Positions 58,697 through 64,000 of a DNA stretch of 64,000 bases are shown here, one piece after another. Source of the DNA: an uncultured Eubacteriales bacterium (GTDB lineage Bacteria; Bacillota; Clostridia; Oscillospirales; Acutalibacteraceae). The position numbers and the translations under genes were made by a program. The stretch spans positions 1 through 64,000 of the forward strand of contig CAKUFK010000006.1 in assembly GCA_934647945.1 (NCBI GenBank). Reading direction: 5' to 3'. Under the pieces are notes generated by a model. That model was not told the origin of the DNA, made no database searches, and saw only the letters and a program-made list of their open reading frames with translations. Each line of letters begins with the position of its first letter. The first letter of the stretch is position 1.

Positions 58697-61141
58697 TCAG
58701 CCCCTTTCCACGGCGGTATAGGGGGTGTAGCGGATGGCGCGCACCTCGGGCGAACCGCTGACCCATTCCACGAACGGCTCGCCGTTTTTGACACCGGCGA
58801 CGCCGTAGCCGAAGGCCGTGGAGAGGAAAGAGGTAAAATCCCCCTCGATACGAGGCTCGATGGCGAGGATCCCCGTGACGGCATCGTACCGGATGCCGGT
58901 GCAGGCCTGCAGCAGGGAATAGGAGGCCAGCGCCCGCTGATACCAGTGCCCGCATTCGTATTCGTTGTAGGGATTGCGGGCCCGGCCGTTGTAGCGGCTG
59001 CGGGTGGAGCGGACGATGGCGAGCCCCTGTTCCACATAGCCCTTGGATATCAGATGGGCGGCCACCTGGTATTCCACCCCGGTCCACACCTCATTGCTGT
59101 AGATAAAAGGCAGGGAGGGACGTCCGCCGTGAGGCCAGGTGCAGTTGAGCAGGCCGCTTTCCTCCCCAAGGGCGTATCCGGGCCGCTGCGGATCGGCGTG
59201 ATCCCGGAGGCTCGTCCGGAAGTTGTAGCGGAAGACGGAGAGCAGGTGACGCCGGACGAGAGCGTCGTCCACGCTGCCCGGCAGGCCGCAGACAAAGCCC
59301 ATCCAATCCCCGATGATGCCGTCGGACAGGCAGCCGGTACCGTACTGGTAGTGGGGGCCTTCCCGTTCGAGCAGGGCGCGGCTCTCCTCCGACAGCCGGA
59401 ACCGGACCGCTTCGAAGTCCTCGCCCAATTCCCGGAACTGCACCTTCTGAATAAAATATTCGCCGTCAAACAGCTCTTGTTCGAGATACGCCTTGGCCTG
59501 CGCATACAGGCGGCGGTATTCGCCGGCAGGTTCTCCGAGCTCCTCTGCCAGCTCCGCCATGGCCCGCAGCGCCGCGGCATAGATGGATTGGTTCATCCCG
59601 TCGGGACCCCAAAATTCGATGTCGTATGTATTGTGATGGGGGTACCGGAGGACGCCGCTGCATTCGCGGTCCCACAGGCCGATGCAGTAGTCCAGGCTCT
59701 GTTTCATCCGCGGCCACAGACCGGCGAGCCAGTCCCGGTCGGCGCCGATGTGGTAATCCCGATAGACCTTGAGGATACCGCCGAGCTGGCCGTCCGCCGC
59801 GGGATGGTGCTGATGAGCGGGCACCCGGATGGGCAGCGGCGCGCGGAAGCGCTGGTCGCCCCGTTCATCCTGGCATTCGTGGAATTCCGTGTCCCGGAGG
59901 CTGCGTTCGAGGTCGGGGAACAGATGGCACAGGGCCTGGGCGTAGTTGAGCACATGGGTGCAGCTTCCATGACAGCTTCCCTGCCGGTCCCCGCTGCCCT
60001 CCCAGGACCAGAACCGCCCGTCCGCCTGCCGCATGACGGTGGGAGACTTGAGGATGCTCAAATTGGCCGCCACCGCGTCCAGCACCGCCTCATCGAGGGT
60101 GGTGCGGTACAGCGTGTCGGCGAACCGGGCGGAGGCTGTCCGCAGGGATTCGTATTCCGCCGCCCAGTAACGGGAGAGCGGGCCGATGCCGTCAAACAGG
60201 GTAGCGTAATAGGGAGTATAGGTTTCCATATGATCCTTATATATGCTGTTGCCGTCGGCGTCCAGGGGATCCTCCCCCTCCCGGAGCGAGGAACGGGGCA
60301 CGTACCAGGAAAGCAGAAGCCGCAGGGTACGGCTCTCGCCCGGCCCGAGGGTAAGAGGGAGATACAGGCTGCCGCCCATGCTCTGCCTCGCGTCTTCTTC
60401 GGGATAGGGCGGGGTGTCCACTGCCTCGCCGGCCTCGATACGGTTCCATACCTCGGTCATGCCGTCGAACATGAAGCCGCGGAACCAGCGGCAATCCACG
60501 GCGGGGCTTTCGTCTTGCAGCGCGATCCGGCACCAGCCTTCGTCAAACGGCTTCTCTTCGGGAGGCTGGTAATAGAGCTCGAGCGCGCTGCCGTCCCGGC
60601 GGACAAAGCCGCGTCCGCCCTTCCGGTCGGGAGGGCCGATGAAATTGATGGTGTGGAAGGAAAACAGCAGATCGAGAGGGGTACTTCCCGCGTTGGCGAT
60701 CCGGTATTCCAGCGCCGCCAGGGGAAGGGAGGCGGACCGGCTGTCGCCCGGCTCAAACGGGCTCCAGCCGGTGATGCAGGCCGTCACGGGCAGGGCGTCG
60801 TCCCGCAGCGTGACGGTCCCAAAGGGGAACCGGGAGGTGAAGGAGGCCTCCCGGAACCGGGGAAGGCCGAAGTTGCGCCCATGCAGACCGTGGCCGCCGC
60901 CCGGGGCCCGGAAAATTTTCCGTTCCGGAACCGGGCCCTGCAATACGACCGCCCGGTTGCCCTGCGGGCGGCGGATGGTTAAGGCGGCAAAGGCGTTCGG
61001 CTCATGAAGAAGGTCGGGACGGTGGTAGAGCGAGACATGAGAGAGCGCCCCCGTGCCTTCCAGGCAGATGGTGCCCGCGCCGATCCCTCCCATGGGAAAG
61101 GCGACGAGCTGGTTGTCTTCTCCCCGATACATCCGCGGCAT
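58697..61141 (-). CDS. GH116 glycoside hydrolase (GBA2-like)
   Basis: About 814 residues from the ATG at 61141 with AGGAGG 6 nt upstream; an in-frame ATG at 61165 precedes that site. N-terminal beta-sandwich of the GBA2 type (about 1-330, PMGGIGAGTICLEGTGALSH), then an alpha/alpha barrel (about 340-810) with HNTYDIEFWGPDGMNQSIYA, ELFDGEYFIQ, GTGCLSDGIIGDWMG and SNEVWTGVEYQVAAHLI. Family members cleave beta-glucosides, beta-xylosides or glucosylceramide. No signal peptide. First gene of the GH116-DUF2264-GH43 operon, reading away from a LacI-type operator. Confidence 0.9.
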   Translation of the reverse strand: MPRMYRGEDNQLVAFPMGGIGAGTICLEGTGALSHVSLYHRPDLLHEPNAFAALTIRRPQGNRAVVLQGPVPERKIFRAPGGGHGLHGRNFGLPRFREASFTSRFPFGTVTLRDDALPVTACITGWSPFEPGDSRSASLPLAALEYRIANAGSTPLDLLFSFHTINFIGPPDRKGGRGFVRRDGSALELYYQPPEEKPFDEGWCRIALQDESPAVDCRWFRGFMFDGMTEVWNRIEAGEAVDTPPYPEEDARQSMGGSLYLPLTLGPGESRTLRLLLSWYVPRSSLREGEDPLDADGNSIYKDHMETYTPYYATLFDGIGPLSRYWAAEYESLRTASARFADTLYRTTLDEAVLDAVAANLSILKSPTVMRQADGRFWSWEGSGDRQGSCHGSCTHVLNYAQALCHLFPDLERSLRDTEFHECQDERGDQRFRAPLPIRVPAHQHHPAADGQLGGILKVYRDYHIGADRDWLAGLWPRMKQSLDYCIGLWDRECSGVLRYPHHNTYDIEFWGPDGMNQSIYAAALRAMAELAEELGEPAGEYRRLYAQAKAYLEQELFDGEYFIQKVQFRELGEDFEAVRFRLSEESRALLEREGPHYQYGTGCLSDGIIGDWMGFVCGLPGSVDDALVRRHLLSVFRYNFRTSLRDHADPQRPGYALGEESGLLNCTWPHGGRPSLPFIYSNEVWTGVEYQVAAHLISKGYVEQGLAIVRSTRSRYNGRARNPYNEYECGHWYQRALASYSLLQACTGIRYDAVTGILAIEPRIEGDFTSFLSTAFGYGVAGVKNGEPFVEWVSGSPEVRAIRYTPYTAVERG

Positions 61142-61230
61142 ACAATTCCTCCTAAAAAATTTCAAATTTTTACCAAATCCCCAAAAAACCAGCAGCCATG
61201 GGCTCTCAGCGGCTTTCAGTATATGTGAAA

Positions 61231-61259
61231 ATTATAGCGTTTATGATTGTTGTGGAAAA
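61231..61259 (-). promoter_or_regulatory. Possible GH116 operon promoter
   Basis: On the minus strand TTTTCC (61254-61259), 17 bp, TATAAT (61231-61236). The -10 is perfect and the -35 poor, which suggests activation. The leader would be about 85 nt. Confidence 0.45.
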
Positions 61260-61282
61260 ACACAAAAAAATGAGATTGGCTC

Positions 61283-61339
61283 TTGACAATTCATGAGAAA
61301 TTGTATATACTCAAGGTGAGATTAACGATAACGTTATCG
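61283..61339 (+). promoter_or_regulatory. Strong promoter with LacI-type operator
   Basis: TTGACA (61283-61288), 17 bp, TATACT (61306-61311): near-consensus. About 8 bp past the expected start lies the 14-bp perfect palindrome CGATAACGTTATCG (61326-61339) with the central CG typical of LacI/GalR-family sites. A bound repressor would block initiation or escape. Its distance from the divergent GH116 promoter (about 80 bp) leaves open control of both. No LacI-family gene is in the window. The leader to the ATG at 61464 is about 145 nt. Confidence 0.8.
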
Positions 61340-61463
61340 ATAATGCCTGGAAACACTTGCTATTGTATAGGATGGGGCGCCTCTTGTCAATACAGATTCC
61401 GGGCAGACCGTACGTAGCGGCCGGCAGGGAGACCCGCCGGTTTGGTTTTGGGGAGGAAACGGG

Positions 61464-62522
61464 ATGGAAACGCAACAGAAACTGGCCCGTCTGAGACAAT
61501 TTATGAGCGAAAACGACATTCCCGCCGTGGTTGTCCGCCGGCAGCCGAACTTTTCATGGCTGACAGGCGGCGGCCGCGGATTTATCGGCCTGGCCTCGGA
61601 AATGGCCTGCGGCAGCCTGGTGGTCACGTCGAACAAGGCGGTCCTGGTGGCCAATAACATCGAGTGCGGGCGCCTGGTCGGCGAGGAGCTGCCGGAAAGG
61701 GCATTTACATATGAAGCGGTTCCCTGGACGGAGGACGGCACCATTCCGGCGGTGTTTGACCGGCTATGCCCGGACGGATATCAGGAGGACGGACAGTTGG
61801 GGGCCTTTTTTGTACAGGAACGCACCCGGCTGTGCGATGAGGAGGCCGAACGTTTCCGTGAGCTGGGCCGGGATGTGGACCGGTGTATGCTGGAGGCGTC
61901 CCGCGGAGTCGCTCCCTTGATATCGGAATTCGAAATGGCGGGCCGGCTGTCGGCGGCCATGTGGGCGAAGGGCCTGGAGCCGATTACCATGCTGATTGCG
62001 GCGGACGACCGCAGCCGGCGGGTGCGGCACTATGTACCGACCGACGCCAGGGCTCAGAACGGGCTGATTTGTTCCATTTGTGCGCGGCGGGGCGGCCTGG
62101 TTGCTTCTGCCACCCGTATGATCGCGTTTGACAGGAGTTTCGCCGCCGATTACACGCGCCTGCTCGAGGTGGAGGCGGCAGCCTTCAACGAAACCGTACC
62201 CGGAAAGACGATGGGGGAGGTTTTCCAGAAGATCTGCACGGCTTATGACAAGATCGGGATGCCGGAGGAGTGGCGCCGCCACCATCAGGGCGGCCTGACC
62301 GGTTATCTGGCCCGGGAGATCCGCGCCGACAAATCCACCGGGCATGTGGTCCGGGTGGGGGAGGCGTATGCCTGGAACCCGTCCTGTGAAGGCGCAAAAT
62401 GCGAGGACACCGTTCTTGTGACGGAAAACGGCCTGGAGATCCTGACGGCCGGCGGAGGCTGGCCGACCATCAGTGTGTACGGCTATCAGCGCCCCGCGGT
62501 CCTGAAATTCTATGAAGCGTAA
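61464..62522 (+). CDS. M24 (aminopeptidase P-like) fold protein lacking metal ligands
   Basis: 352 residues, GGGAGG 7 nt ahead of the ATG. N-terminal creatinase-like domain (about 1-125, RLRQFMSENDIPAVVVRRQP) and a C-terminal pita-bread M24 domain (about 130-352). The two aspartates that M24 enzymes need (D-x10-D) align to SICARRGGLVASATRMIAF and are gone. A histidine (HHQGGLTGY) and the last glutamate (CEDTVLVTENG) remain, while the first glutamate region reads WNPSCEG. Metal-dependent peptidase activity is therefore doubtful. First gene after the LacI-type operator, with a DMT transporter downstream, so a role in metabolism of the same inducer is possible. Confidence 0.75.
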   Translation: METQQKLARLRQFMSENDIPAVVVRRQPNFSWLTGGGRGFIGLASEMACGSLVVTSNKAVLVANNIECGRLVGEELPERAFTYEAVPWTEDGTIPAVFDRLCPDGYQEDGQLGAFFVQERTRLCDEEAERFRELGRDVDRCMLEASRGVAPLISEFEMAGRLSAAMWAKGLEPITMLIAADDRSRRVRHYVPTDARAQNGLICSICARRGGLVASATRMIAFDRSFAADYTRLLEVEAAAFNETVPGKTMGEVFQKICTAYDKIGMPEEWRRHHQGGLTGYLAREIRADKSTGHVVRVGEAYAWNPSCEGAKCEDTVLVTENGLEILTAGGGWPTISVYGYQRPAVLKFYEA

Positions 62523-62544
62523 AGGTGAAGTGACCGGTTAGATT

Positions 62545-63471
62545 ATGGACAAAAAGTCTTCGGGGCTACTGCTGACCCTCTCATTGGTATGGGCCCTCTA
62601 TTACATATTCAGTCAGAAACTGGTGGCGGCGGTCACCTCCTTCCCCTCCGGACTCATCATCCGGGTCCTCACGTTTTTCATCCTGATCGTCATGGCGGCG
62701 GTCAGCGGCCGGATAAGAGACCTCAAGCCGCCCCCGCCCCGGATGATGCTCGTGATGGTGCTCATCGGGCTGTTAGGCTTTCTTCTCGATTTCACCGCGT
62801 TCCTCGGCCTGCGGTATTCGAGCGCGGGCGGCGGCACGGTCCTTCTCAAAACCGATGTCCTCATGGCGGCGGTGATCAGCGCCGTCGTGTTCAAGGAAAA
62901 GTTCCGGCTCTGGGATATCGGCGCGATCCTCATGATGTTCTGCGGCGTACTGCTGACGATGAACGTCTTTCATCTGCAGATGTCCGGGGTCAACGATCTG
63001 TTCTTTATCCTCAGCGCGTTTTTTGTCACCCTGAACGCCTTTGTCATCCAGTGGGCGCTGCACCATCCCAAAACCCCGGTCAAGGGGATGACCATCGGGT
63101 TTTACAACAATTTTTACGCTATGCTCCTGTTCGGCATCGCGGTCCTGGTCAGTGGTACGGGAGGCGACCTGGCGGCGGGTGTCACGGGAGACGGCGTATG
63201 GGCGATCGCCTTGATGGCGGGCTTTGGCCAGAGCTTTGTCTATGTATTCTACTACGCGGCACTCGGGCGGCAGCCGGTGTGGCTGGTCAAGGTGTTCCTG
63301 CTGCTCATGCCGGTCTTTACGACGGTGATTGAAACCGTTGCCGAGCTGGTCACGACCGGGACGACCAGCATGACCTGGTCCCGTCTCGGCGGTATGCTTC
63401 TGGTGCTGGCAGGGGCCGCTGTCCTGCTTTTAAAGAAGAAAACGCCGAAGCCGGCGGAACAAAAGGAGTAA
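62545..63471 (+). CDS. DMT-superfamily (EamA) transporter
   Basis: 308 residues with ten membrane segments in two EamA repeats (about 8-135 and 145-295), ending in a basic tail KKKTPKPAEQKE. The repeat-end signatures FLGLRYSSAGGGTVLLKTDV and FYYAALGRQPVWLVKVFLLL are visible. Such carriers move metabolites, often outward; the substrate is unknown. It lies 22 bp after the M24-like gene and 7 bp before the dehydrogenase, so all three form one operon. Confidence 0.88.
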   Translation: MDKKSSGLLLTLSLVWALYYIFSQKLVAAVTSFPSGLIIRVLTFFILIVMAAVSGRIRDLKPPPPRMMLVMVLIGLLGFLLDFTAFLGLRYSSAGGGTVLLKTDVLMAAVISAVVFKEKFRLWDIGAILMMFCGVLLTMNVFHLQMSGVNDLFFILSAFFVTLNAFVIQWALHHPKTPVKGMTIGFYNNFYAMLLFGIAVLVSGTGGDLAAGVTGDGVWAIALMAGFGQSFVYVFYYAALGRQPVWLVKVFLLLMPVFTTVIETVAELVTTGTTSMTWSRLGGMLLVLAGAAVLLLKKKTPKPAEQKE

Positions 63472-63478
63472 CAGACAG

Positions 63479-64000
63479 ATGGATTTTCAGTTTTACATGC
63501 CGGTAAAGGTGATTTTCGGCCAGGACGCGATGAGCCAGTTTGCTTCTCTCGCCAAGGAGCCGGTCCTGATTGTGAGCACCGAGATCCTGACGCAGCTCGG
63601 CGTGACGGGCAAGGTTGCGGCCGCCTGCGGAGGATCTCCCGCCGTTTACGATCAGGTGGAGGCCAATCCGACCCTCTCCACGGTGGAAGCGATCGCCTCC
63701 GCGATCCGGGAGCAGAACATTGCCACGGTGGTGGCGGTCGGGGGCGGCAGCAGCATGGATGCCGCCAAAGCGGCAGCTTCCCTCGCCGCAGGCGATACGC
63801 CGCTGCGGGACTGCCTCTATCACGGCGCCCCGGTCCCGGCCCGCAAGGTATCCCTGCTGGTGGTTCCCACGACTGCCGGAACGGGCAGCGAAGTGACCAA
63901 TGTCGCGGTACTCTCCGATCCCGAGCAGGACAGAAAGACGCCGCTCGTCTCCCACAGCCTGTGGGCCGACGCAGCGATGGTGATCCCGGAAATGACAGTG
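63479..64000 (+). CDS. Iron-containing alcohol dehydrogenase, 5' part
   Basis: Starts at the ATG at 63479 (AAGGAG about 11 nt upstream) and runs off the window at about residue 174 of an expected 380-400. NAD-binding N-terminal domain with VKVIFGQDAM, PVLIVSTEILTQLGVTGKV, the dinucleotide motif VVAVGGGSSMDAAKA and VPTTAGTGSEVTNVAVLSD. The metal-binding histidines lie beyond the edge. It reduces aldehydes or oxidises polyols such as 1,2-propanediol or glycerol. Third gene of the LacI-controlled operon. Confidence 0.93.
   Translation, partial: MDFQFYMPVKVIFGQDAMSQFASLAKEPVLIVSTEILTQLGVTGKVAAACGGSPAVYDQVEANPTLSTVEAIASAIREQNIATVVAVGGGSSMDAAKAAASLAAGDTPLRDCLYHGAPVPARKVSLLVVPTTAGTGSEVTNVAVLSDPEQDRKTPLVSHSLWADAAMVIPEMTV

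Overview
The window looks like chromosomal DNA of a high-GC, low-oxygen Firmicute, most likely a gut-type clostridium of the Oscillospirales/Ruminococcaceae kind. The reasons are a Firmicutes-style division and cell-wall (dcw) cluster with two PASTA-tailed penicillin-binding proteins, a MurE carrying the meso-diaminopimelate motif DNPR, LuxS, an AbrB/SpoVT-type regulator, SPQTG-type surface anchoring, and sugar ABC transporters without their own ATPase. No rRNA, tRNA, CRISPR array, transposase or phage gene was seen. The genus assignment is inference.

Layout. 1-11 kb is mostly minus-strand housekeeping: an 87-bp tandem repeat, lepA, a small AbrB-type regulator under two palindromes, an XRE regulator (+), a sugar isomerase-like protein, a G5/M23 cell-wall peptidase, luxS, a phospholipase C-like protein, an RluA-type pseudouridine synthase, a broken methyltransferase and a CE2-like esterase. 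11.2-27.3 kb is the plus-strand dcw cluster: mraZ, rsmH, ftsL-like, two PBPs, murE, mraY, ftsW/spoVE, murG, murA, ftsQ/divIB and ftsZ. It starts at a good promoter with MraZ-type boxes and ends at a terminator after ftsZ. murF, murD and ftsA are absent from it.

28.4-53.5 kb is a large carbohydrate-acquisition region. A minus-strand AraC regulator fused to a degenerate GH16-like domain faces a seven-gene plus-strand operon: three beta-helix proteins predicted for three different cell compartments, a GH172 (DUF2961) enzyme, a solute-binding lipoprotein and two surface proteins with carbohydrate-binding-like repeats. After two strong hairpins comes an eight-gene operon: a 984-codon (about 973-residue from the chosen start) binding protein fused to two sugar-binding-like domains, two pairs of sugar permeases, an NHL/TPR/YIP1 membrane protein, a DUF5696 lipoprotein and a cytoplasmic GH32 fructosidase. 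GH172 plus GH32 plus sugar ABC permeases suggests alpha-fructofuranoside, difructose-anhydride or fructan use; this is the main biological hypothesis of the window.

53.5-61.1 kb (minus) has a vWA lipoprotein with an ECF sigma/anti-sigma pair and a three-gene glycosidase operon (GH116, DUF2264, GH43). From 61.3 kb (+) a strong promoter with a LacI-type operator drives an M24-like protein that lacks metal ligands, a DMT transporter and an iron-type alcohol dehydrogenase cut by the window edge.

The most striking non-coding signal is a family of intergenic elements at 2.87-3.20, 22.0-22.5 and 27.4-28.4 kb. They are built from three consecutive hairpins whose stems differ in sequence between copies but stay paired, usually arranged as mirror-image arms around a conserved core.
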